The notes under the pieces: model-generated
The model's input: the letters and a program-made list of their open reading frames with translations, nothing else
The model's database searches: none
What the model was told of the DNA's origin: nothing
Part shown: piece after piece, positions 1 to 8,873 of the stretch
How positions within the stretch are numbered: position 1 is the stretch's first letter
Layout: each line of letters starts with the position of its first letter
Made by a program: the position numbers and the translations under genes
Assembly: GCA_944333055.1 (NCBI GenBank)
Contig: CALVKT010000037.1
Span: 1-35,260 of the forward strand
DNA: 35,260 bases
Source of the DNA: an uncultured Clostridia bacterium
GTDB lineage: Bacteria > Bacillota > Clostridia > Christensenellales > Aristaeellaceae
Direction: 5' to 3'

Positions 1-181
<181 letters not shown>

Positions 182-230
182 GATATTTTCCTCCATGTGC
201 CGGGGTTGCCGGCGGATTGATGACCGGCCG

Positions 231-251
231 CCCGCGCCGCCCTGGCGCGGG
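231..251 (-). other. Hairpin in the fusA-tuf gap
   Basis: The inverted repeat CCCGCGCC / GGCGCGGG (8 bp stem, 5-base loop) lies between the fusA stop and the tuf ribosome binding site. No T-run follows it on the minus strand, so it does not look like a terminator. It could be an mRNA processing or stability element, or chance in GC-rich DNA. Confidence 0.35.
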
Positions 252-271
252 TATGCCGATTTCGCAGTGAA

Positions 272-2350
272 TTACTTGGCCTTGCCGCCGCACACCTTCT
301 CCTGGATGGAGCGCGGAACCGGCTCGTAGTGCGCCGGCTGCATGGTGTACACGCCGCGGCCCTGCGTGCGGGAGCGCAGCGCGGTGGAGTAGCCGAACAT
401 CTCGGAGAGCGGAACCATGGAATGGATCATCGCGGTGCCGCCCGGAATGTTCTCCATGCCCTCGACGCGGCCGCGGCGGGCGTTCAGGTCGCCGATGACG
501 TCGCCCATGTGGTCCTCCGGCACGGTCACGTCGACTTTCATGATCGGCTCAAGCAGCACCGGATCGGCCTTGGCGATGGCCGCCTTGAAGGTCATGGAAC
601 CGGCGATCTTGAACGCGACTTCGGAGGAGTCGACGTCGTGGTAGGAGCCGTCGTAGCAGGAGACGTGGAAGTCCACGACCTCGAAGCCGCCCAGCGGGCC
701 GTTCTTGGCGGCCTCGCGGATACCGGCGTCGATCGGGGCGATGAACTCCTTGGGGATGGAGCCGCCGACGGTGTCGTTGGAGAAGGAGTAGCCCTCGCCC
801 GGCTCGACCGGAGAGATCTCGATCCAGCAGTGACCGTACTGGCCGTTGCCGCCGGTCTGGCGGACATAGCGGCCCTCGGCCTTGGCGGACTTGCGGATGG
901 TCTCACGATAGGCAACCTGCGGCGCGCCGACGGTCGCCTCGACCTTGAACTCGCGCAGCAGGCGGTCGACGATGATCTCCAAATGGAGCTCGCCCATGCC
1001 GGCGATGATCGTCTGGCCCGTCTCCTGGTTGGTGTAGGTCTTGAAGGTCGGGTCCTCCTCGGCCAGACGCAGCAGCGCCAGGATCATCTTCTCCTGACCG
1101 GCCTTGGTCTTGGGCTCGATGGCGACCTGGATAACCGGCTCCGGGAACTCCATCTTCTCCAGGATGATGGGGTTCTTCTCGTCGCACAGGGAATCGCCGG
1201 TGGTGGTATCCTTGAAGCCCACGACGCCGCAGATGTCGCCGGTGCGGATCTCGTCGATCTCCTCACGGGAGTTCGCGTGCATCTGCAGCAGGCGGCCAAG
1301 GCGCTCGCGCTTGCCCTTGGTGGAGTTGAGCACGTAGGAGCCGGAGGTGATCTGACCGGAGTACACGCGCACGAAGGACAGCTTGCCCACGAACGGGTCG
1401 GTCATGATCTTGAACGCCAGCGCGGAGAAGGGCGCGTCGTCGCTCGCCTCGCGGGTGAGCTCCTCATCGGTCTTGGGCGCAAAGCCCTTGACCGGCGGGA
1501 TGTCCACCGGGGAAGGCATGTAGGCCACGACGTTGTCGAGCATCGGCTGCACGCCCTTGTTGCGGTAAGAGGTGCCGCAGGTCACGGCGAAGAACTTGCA
1601 CTCGATGGTGCCCTTGCGAATGGCGGCCTTCATCTCCTCGACGGTCGGCTCCTCGCCCTCCATGTACTTCTCCATGATGGTGTCGTCGACGTCGGCCAGC
1701 GCCTCGATGAGCTGCTCGCGATAGAGCTGGGCGTCTTCCATCATCTCGGCGGGGATCTCCTCGTCGCGATAATCCTTGCCCAGATCGTCGTAGTAGACCT
1801 CGGCGCGCATGGTCAGCAGGTCGATGATGCCGCGGAAGGACGATTCGGCGCCGATGGGGAGCTGAATCGGGTGCGCGTTGGCATGCAGGCGTTCGTGCAG
1901 CATGTCCACCACGCGGTAGAAGTTCGCGCCCATGATGTCCATCTTGTTGACGTACACCATGCGCGGAACGTGATAGTGCTCAGCCTGACGCCAGACGGTC
2001 TCAGACTGCGGCTCGACGCCGCCCTTGGCGCAGAAGACGGCGACGGCGCCGTCGAGCACGCGCAGGGAGCGCTCCACCTCGACGGTGAAGTCGACGTGGC
2101 CGGGGGTGTCGATGATGTTCAGGCGATGGCCCTTCCAATAGCAGGTGGTCGCGGCGGACGTGATGGTGATGCCGCGCTCCTGCTCCTGAGCCATCCAGTC
2201 CATGGTCGCCGTGCCTTCATGGGTTTCGCCGATCTTGCGATTCTTACCGGTGTAAAACAGGATACGCTCGGTGGTGGTCGTCTTGCCGGCGTCGATGTGC
2301 GCCATGATGCCGATGTTGCGAACCATGTTCAGTTCATGGGTTCTGGCCAT
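272..2350 (-). CDS. fusA: Elongation factor G
   Basis: EF-G is the ribosomal translocase GTPase and, with RRF, also splits ribosomes. The protein has 692 residues, the usual EF-G length. Visible GTPase motifs are AHIDAGKT (G1, residues 17-24), DTPGHVDF (G3, 81-88) and NKMD (G4, 135-138), followed by the EF-G domains II to V up to a C-terminus ending GGKAK. I chose the ATG at 2350: a GGAG lies 7 bases upstream, whereas the in-frame TTG at 2356 would sit right against that site. It is the fourth gene of the str operon, 67 bases after rpsG and 90 before tuf, and shares their codon use. The identification is certain. Confidence 0.98.
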   Translation of the reverse strand: MARTHELNMVRNIGIMAHIDAGKTTTTERILFYTGKNRKIGETHEGTATMDWMAQEQERGITITSAATTCYWKGHRLNIIDTPGHVDFTVEVERSLRVLDGAVAVFCAKGGVEPQSETVWRQAEHYHVPRMVYVNKMDIMGANFYRVVDMLHERLHANAHPIQLPIGAESSFRGIIDLLTMRAEVYYDDLGKDYRDEEIPAEMMEDAQLYREQLIEALADVDDTIMEKYMEGEEPTVEEMKAAIRKGTIECKFFAVTCGTSYRNKGVQPMLDNVVAYMPSPVDIPPVKGFAPKTDEELTREASDDAPFSALAFKIMTDPFVGKLSFVRVYSGQITSGSYVLNSTKGKRERLGRLLQMHANSREEIDEIRTGDICGVVGFKDTTTGDSLCDEKNPIILEKMEFPEPVIQVAIEPKTKAGQEKMILALLRLAEEDPTFKTYTNQETGQTIIAGMGELHLEIIVDRLLREFKVEATVGAPQVAYRETIRKSAKAEGRYVRQTGGNGQYGHCWIEISPVEPGEGYSFSNDTVGGSIPKEFIAPIDAGIREAAKNGPLGGFEVVDFHVSCYDGSYHDVDSSEVAFKIAGSMTFKAAIAKADPVLLEPIMKVDVTVPEDHMGDVIGDLNARRGRVEGMENIPGGTAMIHSMVPLSEMFGYSTALRSRTQGRGVYTMQPAHYEPVPRSIQEKVCGGKAK

Positions 2351-2417
2351 GTTCAATCTCCTTTTTGATTACGCGGCGGCGGCAAAGGGCCGCTGCGGCC
2401 GCACACAAGCCTTTGGA

Positions 2418-2888
2418 TTACCAGCGATAGTGGGCGAACGCCTTGTTGGCCTCGGCCATGCGGTGCATTTCTTCCTTGCGCTTGACGGCGGCGCCGGTGT
2501 TGTTGCTGGCGTCGATGATCTCGGCGCACAGGCGCTCGGCCATGGTCTTCTCGCCGCGCTTGCGGGAGAAGTCGACCAGCCAGCGCAGCGCCAGGGTCTG
2601 ACGGCGCTCCGGGCGAATTTCAATCGGCACCTGATAGGTCGCGCCGCCGACACGGCGGGCCTTGACCTCCAGGCTCGGCAGAATGTTCTGCAGGCCCGCG
2701 TTGAACACTTCCATCGCGTCCTTGCCGGTCTTGTTCTCCAGCATCTTGAACGCGTCGTAGCAGACGGACTGCGCGATGCCGCGCTTGCCGTCGAGCATGA
2801 TCTGGTTGATCAGCTTGGTCACGATCGTGGTGCCATACACCGGATCCGGCAGCACTTCACGCTTGGGTACAAATCCACGTCTCGGCAT
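2418..2888 (-). CDS. rpsG: 30S ribosomal protein S7
   Basis: S7 nucleates assembly of the 30S head by binding the 3' domain of 16S rRNA. The 156-residue product begins [19 protein letters not shown] and contains the conserved [13 protein letters not shown] and [14 protein letters not shown] segments, ending at NKAFAHYRW, which is typical length and content. The reading frame stays open upstream, but the ATG at 2888 has a full AGGAGGT site 7 bases before it and matches the family start. In E. coli S7 represses its own operon through the rpsL-rpsG gap. Here that gap is unusually long and rich in hairpins (see 2889-3161), so similar control is possible but not shown. Confidence 0.98.
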   Translation of the reverse strand: MPRRGFVPKREVLPDPVYGTTIVTKLINQIMLDGKRGIAQSVCYDAFKMLENKTGKDAMEVFNAGLQNILPSLEVKARRVGGATYQVPIEIRPERRQTLALRWLVDFSRKRGEKTMAERLCAEIIDASNNTGAAVKRKEEMHRMAEANKAFAHYRW

Positions 2889-3161
2889 GGGATTTACCTC
2901 CTGGTCATTGTCCGGAACGGCGGATAGATCGCCGTTCCCATGATCTTGCAGCATGGCCCGTTCGGCCGCATCGCCGCCGCCTCAGCAAAAGCGGCAGGTT
3001 TTCTGCGGATCTAGCACGCGGTCCTGCCCGCAGGGCTTGTTCAGGCGCTGTTCCAACACGCCTGCTTCCGCCCTGCTTCGCGACCGGCCACCCTCTCGGG
3101 CCGACGTCACCTCCGATACTGGGAGGGCGCCACTATGTGGGACGAATCCCGGACGAAGAAA
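2889..3161 (-). promoter_or_regulatory. Long structured rpsL-rpsG intergenic region
   Basis: This 273-base gap inside the str operon has no minus-strand reading frame that looks like a gene. Read on the minus strand it holds a series of short inverted repeats: GGGA-TTCG-TCCC (3139-3150), CCTCC/GGAGG, CGGCC/GGCCG flanked by GAC/GTC, CAGGCG/CGCCTG, GCCGC/GCGGC, and finally the strong hairpin at 2914-2938. I see no promoter. A cis-acting mRNA structure, for example an S7 autoregulatory site, is a reasonable guess. I did not recognise a named RNA family in it. Confidence 0.3.
2914..2938 (-). promoter_or_regulatory. Hairpin just upstream of the rpsG ribosome binding site
   Basis: GGAACGGCG and CGCCGTTCC form a perfect 9-bp stem with a 7-base loop, ending about 25 bases before the rpsG start codon. 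No U-tract follows it, so it is not a terminator. Its position next to the rpsG ribosome binding site suggests translational control or mRNA processing. Confidence 0.45.
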
Positions 3162-3536
3162 TTACTTCTTCGGGCGCTTCGCGCCGTACTTGGAGCGGGC
3201 CTGCATGCGCTTGGCCACGCCGGCGGCGTCCAGCGCGCCGCGGATGATGTGATAACGAACGCCCGGCAGATCGCGAACACGGCCGCCGCGGATGAGCACG
3301 ACGGAGTGCTCCTGCAGGTTGTGGCCGATGCCCGGGATGTAGCAGGTACCCTCGACGCCGTTGGTCAGGCGAACACGCGCGATCTTGCGCAGCGCGGAGT
3401 TCGGCTTCTTCGGGGTCGTGGTCTTCACGGAGAGGCAGACGCCGCGCTTCTGCGGGCACTTCTGCAGGATGGGGGCGGTCGGCTTTGCAGCGATCGCTTT
3501 TCTTCCGTTGCGGATCAACTGGTTGATCGTAGGCAT
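3162..3536 (-). CDS. rpsL: 30S ribosomal protein S12
   Basis: S12 sits at the decoding centre and is the target of streptomycin-resistance mutations. The 124-residue product starts [19 protein letters not shown] and holds the decoding loops [11 protein letters not shown] (K43 present) and [13 protein letters not shown]. Position 88 is arginine (codon CGC, 3273-3275), where most bacteria have lysine; D89, the residue methylthiolated by RimO in many bacteria, is present. The ATG at 3536 has AGGAGGT 6-7 bases upstream. It is the second gene of the str operon, 158 bases after the L7Ae-like gene. Identification is certain; the antibiotic phenotype is inference. Confidence 0.98.
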   Translation of the reverse strand: MPTINQLIRNGRKAIAAKPTAPILQKCPQKRGVCLSVKTTTPKKPNSALRKIARVRLTNGVEGTCYIPGIGHNLQEHSVVLIRGGRVRDLPGVRYHIIRGALDAAGVAKRMQARSKYGAKRPKK

Positions 3537-3640
3537 GGAAGCACCTCCTATGTTTCTTTCAAAAAATCTTGGAACACTTCTTGCTGATCAATCTATATGA
3601 ACCCGCGCGTGCGGGGTCATATCACCTTGCGCTTTCGCGC

Positions 3641-3672
3641 CAAAAGAACCGGCATGCCCGGGGCTGCCGGTT
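3641..3672 (-). terminator. Weak terminator or attenuator between the L7Ae-like gene and rpsL
   Basis: On the minus strand AACCGGCA and TGCCGGTT form an 8-bp stem (3647-3672) with a 10-base GC-rich loop, followed by CTTTTG. The T-run is short and rpsL depends on the upstream promoter, so partial termination (attenuation) is more likely than a full stop. It lies about 23 bases after the stop codon of the L7Ae-like gene. Confidence 0.4.
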
Positions 3673-3694
3673 GAATGTAGGCCGGTGCGCCTGC

Positions 3695-3940
3695 TCAGCG
3701 GAGCAGGCCCGCCGCGGCGGCCTTTACGTCGATGCCGCACGCGCGTCCGAGCTTTTCCATGGATTCCACCTGCGTGCAGGGGATGTTCATGTCGTAGCAG
3801 CGGTCCACGACGCGCTTGGTCAGCAGCAAATCTGCGTCGTTGGCGACAAACGCGTGGGCAATCTTGCCCTCGTCCAGCGCGCGCAGGAGCTGCTTGGTTC
3901 CAACTACTCGCCGGTCAGCGTCGGCAAGAGCTTCGTGCAT
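3695..3940 (-). CDS. rplGB: Ribosomal L7Ae-like RNA-binding protein (YbxF type)
   Basis: This 81-residue protein belongs to the L7Ae/L30e/Gadd45 family of kink-turn RNA-binding proteins. It contains the family core GTKQLLRALDEGKIAHAFVA, then the ADLLLTKRVVDRCYDMNIPC segment and ends VKAAAAGLLR. In Firmicutes such as B. subtilis the 82-residue homologue lies between rpoC and rpsL. Here rpsL follows as expected but rpoC is missing upstream, and a promoter lies in its place. I chose ATG 3940 (MHEALADADRR) because AAGGAAG lies 9 bases upstream; longer frame extensions reach into the promoter leader. The family is clear, but its exact role on the ribosome is not established. Confidence 0.9.
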   Translation of the reverse strand: MHEALADADRRVVGTKQLLRALDEGKIAHAFVANDADLLLTKRVVDRCYDMNIPCTQVESMEKLGRACGIDVKAAAAGLLR

Positions 3941-4011
3941 ATGTCCAATCTTCCTTTCAAAGCGTCCTCTGCGCATGGCTTCTCCACGAAATCTGCACAG
4001 CAAACAAGCTT

Positions 4012-4040
4012 ATAATAGCACGTCCCATCGCTTCTGTCAA
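4012..4040 (-). promoter_or_regulatory. Consensus sigma-A promoter of the str operon
   Basis: On the minus strand a perfect TTGACA (-35, 4035-4040) is separated by exactly 17 bases from TATTAT (-10, 4012-4017). The spacer ends GTGC, giving an extended TGC before the -10. Transcription would begin near 4005, leaving a leader of about 65 bases before the L7Ae-like gene. It would drive rplGB-rpsL-rpsG-fusA-tuf independently of the CotH genes upstream. Confidence 0.88.
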
Positions 4041-4041
4041 C

Positions 4042-4083
4042 CGAAAAAATCGCAATTTTCCTCGCAGGCGTTGGGTTTTTTCG
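4042..4083 (-). terminator. Possible AT-rich terminator after the CotH operon
   Basis: CGAAAAAA (4042-4049) and TTTTTTCG (4076-4083) form an 8-bp inverted repeat with a 26-base interior just past the last CotH stop codon, directly before the str promoter. The T-tract is part of the stem and the loop is large, so it is a weak terminator candidate. I see no better terminator for the CotH operon. Confidence 0.3.
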
Positions 4084-4088
4084 CCGTT

Positions 4089-5645
4089 TTACTCCGCACA
4101 GGCGTCGATCATCGCATCCATCGCGGCAAAATGCTCGCCGGCAAAGGCCACAATCTCATAGCCGTCCGGGGTGTATGCCTCCCCGCGCCAGCGCAGCGCG
4201 TCGCGCACGTATGCGCCCGAATCGCCGAGTTCCCGCGTGTAGCCGTCGATCAGCCCCGCGATCACGTCCACGCGGAACACGCGCTCGCGCATCGACCGCC
4301 ACATCTGCACGAGCGCCTCGCGCGTCGTGCCGCCCGCGTCGATGTCGATCATCCGCTGCGCCACGCCGAAAGAGAACAGCCCGTGGTACGCCTCGCCGCT
4401 CTCCGCGTCCTTGAAGCGGCCCCATGTCAAGTCCATGTCCCAGGGCGCGAAGCGGTAGGTCAACTTGCCGTCCTCGCGCGCTGCGATCACGTAGAGGTTG
4501 TTGTAGACGTTGTCGCTCATGCCGCACGCCTGCACGAAGAGGTAGTAGCGCAGCATCGATTCGCGGTCGATCACGTCGAGCGCCAGCGCCTCAAACGCCT
4601 CTTCCTCCTCTTCGCCGAGCTGTTCAAGCGTCAGGTACGCGTCGAGCGCGTCAAAGGCGTGCGCCTGAGAGGACGCGTGGTGCAGCTCGTAGATCGAGCC
4701 CTCGCGCACCGGGTTCTCCACGTAGGGCCGGTCCCCGGCGTATTGCAGCTGCGCGGAGCGGTATACGCTGTCGGTCGCGGGCGCGCTCGCGCTGCGCTTT
4801 TGCAGCTCGCGCACGTCGTCCACCGGCTCCATGAGGATGTAGCAGCCCATGTAGCGGTCGTTGACAAAGACCTCCGCGTAGCGCGTGGCGCGCGGGCCGT
4901 AGGGCTCGTCCGCCTCCGCGATCATCGCGTAGACATCCCAGCTCAGCCGTTCGCGCATGAGCGTGCTGTCCATCACGCCCGCCAGCAGCAGCAGGCCGTC
5001 CGTGCGAGCGATGCCCGGCACATCCACGACCGCCGCGCTGTCCTTCGCGCCGTGCACGAAGTCCACCTTGTAGCTCTTCTTCTCGCTCGCGCGGCTGCCC
5101 GCGCCGCGCAGGTGCACCGTCGCGTTCGTCTCAAAGCCGCCCTCCGGCGAGGCGAACGCCGCCTGCGCGGAAACGTCCAGATCGCCGATCTCCTCCTGCG
5201 TGTGGATCGAGACGACGGGCAGCCCGGTGAAGACGATCTGCGTGTAAGAGAACGCCGTGTCCGTGTAGGCCAGAATCTGATACGTGTATCCCTCGCGCAC
5301 CGCCTCGTCGCACCAGTCGTACGCGTAGTCGTCCACGAAGCACAACCGCACACCCCTTGCGCCCGGCGCGGTCAGCTCGATGTCCGGCCAGACCTCTCCG
5401 TTTTCAAGGCCGATCGGGCAGTAAAACGTGTTTGCCTGCGCGTCGTAGCCCAGCGGCAGGCCGTTGATCTCCAACCGCGTCACCAGCGGCGCATCGCTCT
5501 CCACGCGCGCGTCCTCGATCGCCCAGACGGCCTCGATGTCCATCAACGGCGCCACCACCGGCGCATACGGCGATCCAAAGACCACCACGGCCGCCAGCAG
5601 CGCCGTGAGCGCCAGCATGGACAGCAGCAGCTTCGTTTTCTGCAT
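4089..5645 (-). CDS. CotH-1: membrane-anchored CotH-family kinase-like protein
   Basis: This is a 518-residue CotH kinase-family protein; the B. subtilis relative phosphorylates spore coat proteins. Residues 6-24 form a hydrophobic signal or anchor helix followed by SPYAP. Residues 38-142 are a module shared by all six CotH proteins here (WAIEDARVES, LGYDAQANTFYC, FVDDYAYDW, LAYTD, VFTGLP). The kinase-like domain starts near 143 and has HLRG (178-181), KKSYK (189-193), LMEPVD with the usual Glu (E273), DN..NN (D378) and PWDMD (D403, D405), all family motifs. It is the last gene of the operon, 3 bases after CotH-2, with its AGGGAGA site inside that gene. The N-terminus puts it outside the membrane, unlike cytoplasmic Bacillus CotH. 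Its substrate is unknown. Confidence 0.85.
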   Translation of the reverse strand: MQKTKLLLSMLALTALLAAVVVFGSPYAPVVAPLMDIEAVWAIEDARVESDAPLVTRLEINGLPLGYDAQANTFYCPIGLENGEVWPDIELTAPGARGVRLCFVDDYAYDWCDEAVREGYTYQILAYTDTAFSYTQIVFTGLPVVSIHTQEEIGDLDVSAQAAFASPEGGFETNATVHLRGAGSRASEKKSYKVDFVHGAKDSAAVVDVPGIARTDGLLLLAGVMDSTLMRERLSWDVYAMIAEADEPYGPRATRYAEVFVNDRYMGCYILMEPVDDVRELQKRSASAPATDSVYRSAQLQYAGDRPYVENPVREGSIYELHHASSQAHAFDALDAYLTLEQLGEEEEEAFEALALDVIDRESMLRYYLFVQACGMSDNVYNNLYVIAAREDGKLTYRFAPWDMDLTWGRFKDAESGEAYHGLFSFGVAQRMIDIDAGGTTREALVQMWRSMRERVFRVDVIAGLIDGYTRELGDSGAYVRDALRWRGEAYTPDGYEIVAFAGEHFAAMDAMIDACAE

Positions 5646-5648
5646 GTG

Positions 5649-7295
5649 TCATTCTCCCTGCGTATCCCAGATCGGCCCGCCCTTCGCCTCATACTGCGAG
5701 TGTGAGAGGAAGCCGACCGCTCCGTCCGTCTCCACCAGCGTCTGCATCGCCTGATCAATCAGCGGCCAGCGGATGGAAGCGAACGTCACGATCTCGTAGC
5801 CGTCCGGGTAATGGATCTCTGTGTTCCAGCGCTGCGCGTCGCGCGCGAACGCGCCGGAGTCCTCCAGCAGCGCCGTGTACTGCGAAACGCGCGCCTGCAG
5901 CGCCTCCTCGTCAAAGATGCGCTCGCGCATCTCCTGCCAGCGATGATACGCCCGCGCCCGAATGCCGTCCACATCGAGGTTGAGCATCCTGTCCGCCACG
6001 GGGAAGTACATCCAGTTCTCGTATTCCGAGCCGATGGACTTCGTCTCCAGCCCCCAGGACATGTCCAGATCCCAGAGCGAGAAGTGGTAGGTCGTCCCGC
6101 CGTCCCCCGGCGTAGCCCAGATGTACATGTTGTTGAACACGTTGTCCGCCAGACCGCAGCCCTGCACGAAGAGCACGTGGCGCAGCATGCTCTCCTCGTC
6201 GATGATCGCCCGCGCGCGCGCGGCGAACGCCTCGTCGTCCTGCGTCTGGATCAGTGCAAGGTAATCCGCCAGGCCCGCGAACTGTGCGTCAAAGTCCTTT
6301 GCGCCGGGCGGCGCGTAATACAGCTCGTAGCCCGCGTTGCCACGCAGGGGATGGGTGTAATACGTGCGGTCGCGGGAGAAATTGAGCGCGGCCGTGCGGT
6401 ACACGCTGTCCGTGGCCGGGTGCGTGTCGCCGCAGCGCGCGAGCTCCTCCTCCACGTCCACCGGCTCCACCATGAGGTACAGGCCCTGATACGCGTCGTC
6501 GATGAACACCTCGACATAGGCCGTCCTGCGCGCGCCGAAGGGCTCGTCGTCCGATGCGATCTCGCTCCACAGATCCCAGTTCAGCTTGTCGCGCATCTTC
6601 GTATCGTCCTGCGCGCACGAGAGCAGCGCGATTTCATCCGTCCTGCCAAAGCCCGGCGCGTCCACCTCGATCTTCTTGGCGCCGCCGTCCCGCTCGCGCG
6701 TGAACTCCAGCTTGTAGCTCAGCTTGTCGTAGAGCAGTGTCGATGCGCCGCGCAGGTGCGCGCGCGCCGTGATATCCAGCCCGGCCTCGCCGTATGCCGC
6801 CATCGTCACGCGCACAGCCGTGTCCTGCTCGGCGATCTCCTGCCCGTCCGTGTCGATGCACAGCATCGGCAGTCCGGTAAACACGACGGAGAAGTACGCA
6901 TAGGCCTCGTCCGTGTAGGCCAGCGCCTCGTAGGCGTAGCCGTCGCGGATCGCGTCCGTGCACCAGTCGTAGCTGTAGTCGTCCACGAACGTCAGGCGAA
7001 CGCCCTCTGCCTGCGGCGCGGTCAGGCGAATCTCCGGCCACGCCTCGCCGTTGTCCATGCCCAGCGGGCAGTAAAACGTATTGGACGCCGCGTCGTAGCC
7101 CAGCGCCCTGCCGTCCATCTCCAGGTGCGTGACCAGCGGCGTCTCGCTCTGCTGCCGGGCGTCCTCGATCGCCCAGATCACCTCGATGTCCTGCGGCGCG
7201 GCCGTCATCACCGGCGCATACGGGGACGCACAGACCACCACGCCCGCGATCAACAGCGCGAGCGCGGCCATCGCCAGCAGCATCCGAAACCTCAT
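5649..7295 (-). CDS. CotH-2: membrane-anchored CotH-family kinase-like protein
   Basis: A 548-residue paralogue with the same plan: hydrophobic helix at about 5-22, SPYAP, the shared module (WAIEDARQQS, LGYDAASNTFYC, FVDDYSYDW, VFTGLP; about 38-143), then the CotH domain. Family motifs are HLRG (180-183), KLSYK (191-195), LMVEPVD (Glu 277), DN..NN (D384) and LWDLD (D409, D411). It carries a C-terminal tail of about 30 residues that the others lack (ETDGAVGFLSHSQYEAKGG). A Cys at 22 follows the helix, but VVVC does not fit a lipobox. The ATG at 7295 has GGAGGAG upstream and lies 22 bases after CotH-3. A secreted or membrane-tethered role is inferred; the target is unknown. Confidence 0.85.
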   Translation of the reverse strand: MRFRMLLAMAALALLIAGVVVCASPYAPVMTAAPQDIEVIWAIEDARQQSETPLVTHLEMDGRALGYDAASNTFYCPLGMDNGEAWPEIRLTAPQAEGVRLTFVDDYSYDWCTDAIRDGYAYEALAYTDEAYAYFSVVFTGLPMLCIDTDGQEIAEQDTAVRVTMAAYGEAGLDITARAHLRGASTLLYDKLSYKLEFTRERDGGAKKIEVDAPGFGRTDEIALLSCAQDDTKMRDKLNWDLWSEIASDDEPFGARRTAYVEVFIDDAYQGLYLMVEPVDVEEELARCGDTHPATDSVYRTAALNFSRDRTYYTHPLRGNAGYELYYAPPGAKDFDAQFAGLADYLALIQTQDDEAFAARARAIIDEESMLRHVLFVQGCGLADNVFNNMYIWATPGDGGTTYHFSLWDLDMSWGLETKSIGSEYENWMYFPVADRMLNLDVDGIRARAYHRWQEMRERIFDEEALQARVSQYTALLEDSGAFARDAQRWNTEIHYPDGYEIVTFASIRWPLIDQAMQTLVETDGAVGFLSHSQYEAKGGPIWDTQGE

Positions 7296-7317
7296 GAAAC
7301 TCCTCCGTTTCCACGCG

Positions 7318-8856
7318 TCATGGGGCGAGCGACGCCACCCATTCGTCCATCATCGCAAAGCGCACCGAAGCGACGCTCAGAATCTGCGTCGCATCCGGGT
7401 AAAAGTGCCCCTTCTCCCAGCGCTGCGCGTCGCGCGCGAACGCGCCGGAATCGCCCAGCTCGTGCGTGTATTGCACGAGCAGCGCTTCGACCGTCTCCAT
7501 CGTCACGCCGCGCGCCTTGAGCTGCGCCCAGATCGCCGCGGCGCGCGCCCGCGCGCCGTCCACGTCCAGCGCAATCACCCTGTCCGCCACGTCCAGCTCA
7601 ACCCAGCGGTCCCCCTCTTCGCCCGCGTACAGGCCCCAGGTCAGATCCATGTCCCAGAACGCGAAGCGATAGCGATAGCCGCCGTCCTCCCGATGCGCCC
7701 AGATGTAGAGGTTGTTCTGCGCGTTGTCTACCATGCAGCCCAGCTGCATGATCAGCGCGTAGCGCAGCAGCGAATCGATGTCCAGGCATGCCTTCGCCTT
7801 CTCGGCGAACGCCGCGTCGTCCTCCTCGGCGATCAGGCCGATGTAATCTTCCAGCGCGTCGAAGCTGTGCGCCGCGCTGGGCGCATAGAAGCACTCAAAG
7901 CCGGTCTCCGGCGACGTGGGATCGGGCAGCACAGGCCGTTCTCTGGCCATCTCCAGCCGCGTCACGCGGTAGAGGCTGTCGCGGTAGACCGTCTCCTGCC
8001 CCGCCTTGCGCATCTCCCCGCCGATGTCGTAGGGCGGCATCATCAGGTACACGCCGGCATAGCCGCCGTTGACGAACAGCTCGACATATCGGTTGGGCAG
8101 GCCGCCGAATCCCTCGTCCGCGTCAAAGGCCATGCCCACGATGTCCCAGCTCAGCCGGTCGCGCATCATCGTGCCGTCGATGGCCAGCGGCAGCAGCAGC
8201 AAGTCCTCCGTGTCGCACAGCCCTGCGATTCGCCGGATCACCTTGCCGCTGTCCCCGCCGCGCGTGAATTCCACCTTGTAGCCGACCTTGGGCTTCCACG
8301 TCAGGCTCCTGTCGCCGCGCAGGTGTACGCGCGCGGGCGATTCAAGCGCCGCCTCGCCGTAAACGCTCAGCGAGAACGCCGCCTGCGTGTCCGCCTGCGT
8401 GATGGTCTCTTCGGTGAAGATCTGCACGACCGGCAGGCCCGTGAAGACGACGCCGCAGTAGGCAAACGCCTCGTCCGTGTAGGTCAGCAGCTCATAGCGG
8501 TAGCCCTCGGCCACCGCGTCGGTGCGCCAGTCGTAGGCATAGTCGTCTACGAACATCAGCGAGACGTCGCTTTCGGGCGCGGTCAGGCGCATCTCCGGCC
8601 ACTGTTCGCCTTCAAGCCCCAACGTGCAGTAGAACGTGTTCTCCTGCGCGTCGTAGGCCAGCGGCACGCCGTCCATCTCCAGGTGCGTCACCAGCGGCGT
8701 CTCGCTCTCCACGCGCGCGTCCTCAATCGCCCAGACCGTCTCGATCTGCGCGGGCGCGGGCGCGGCGAGCGGCGCATACGGCGAGCCCCACACGACCGCG
8801 CCGGTCAACAGCGCCAGCAGCGCGCAGATGCCCCACGCCAGCGTTCTTCTTCTCAT
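7318..8856 (-). CDS. CotH-3: CotH-family protein lacking a conserved Glu
   Basis: A 512-residue paralogue: hydrophobic helix at about 8-23, SPYAP, the shared module (about 40-142), then the CotH domain with HLRG (178-181), VGYK (191-194), DN..NN (D377) and FWDMD (D402, D404). The GxYxxxEP motif reads GVYLMMPPYD, so the Glu found in CotH-1, -2, -4 and -6 is Pro here (residue 274), and nucleotide binding may be weakened. I prefer ATG 8856, which has GGAAGGG 7 bases upstream. A GTG at 8877 would add 7 residues and overlap the CotH-4 stop, and cannot be excluded. It is the fourth gene of the regulator-CotH operon. Function is not known. Confidence 0.82.
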   Translation of the reverse strand: MRRRTLAWGICALLALLTGAVVWGSPYAPLAAPAPAQIETVWAIEDARVESETPLVTHLEMDGVPLAYDAQENTFYCTLGLEGEQWPEMRLTAPESDVSLMFVDDYAYDWRTDAVAEGYRYELLTYTDEAFAYCGVVFTGLPVVQIFTEETITQADTQAAFSLSVYGEAALESPARVHLRGDRSLTWKPKVGYKVEFTRGGDSGKVIRRIAGLCDTEDLLLLPLAIDGTMMRDRLSWDIVGMAFDADEGFGGLPNRYVELFVNGGYAGVYLMMPPYDIGGEMRKAGQETVYRDSLYRVTRLEMARERPVLPDPTSPETGFECFYAPSAAHSFDALEDYIGLIAEEDDAAFAEKAKACLDIDSLLRYALIMQLGCMVDNAQNNLYIWAHREDGGYRYRFAFWDMDLTWGLYAGEEGDRWVELDVADRVIALDVDGARARAAAIWAQLKARGVTMETVEALLVQYTHELGDSGAFARDAQRWEKGHFYPDATQILSVASVRFAMMDEWVASLAP

Positions 8857-8873
8857 GTGCTGTCCCTTCCGCC

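Noticed and set aside
2889-3161. RNase P, SRP RNA, tmRNA or raiA-type RNA in the rpsL-rpsG gap
   Set aside because: I looked for their conserved core sequences and did not find them; only generic hairpins are visible.
2953-3252. A 99-codon plus-strand frame over the rpsL-rpsG gap
   Set aside because: It overlaps rpsL antisense and has a low-complexity Arg/Pro/Ser-rich product, with no ribosome binding site.
5649-7295. CotH-2 as a lipoprotein (Cys after the hydrophobic helix)
   Set aside because: The residues before the Cys (VVV) do not form a lipobox, and none of the other copies has a Cys at this place.
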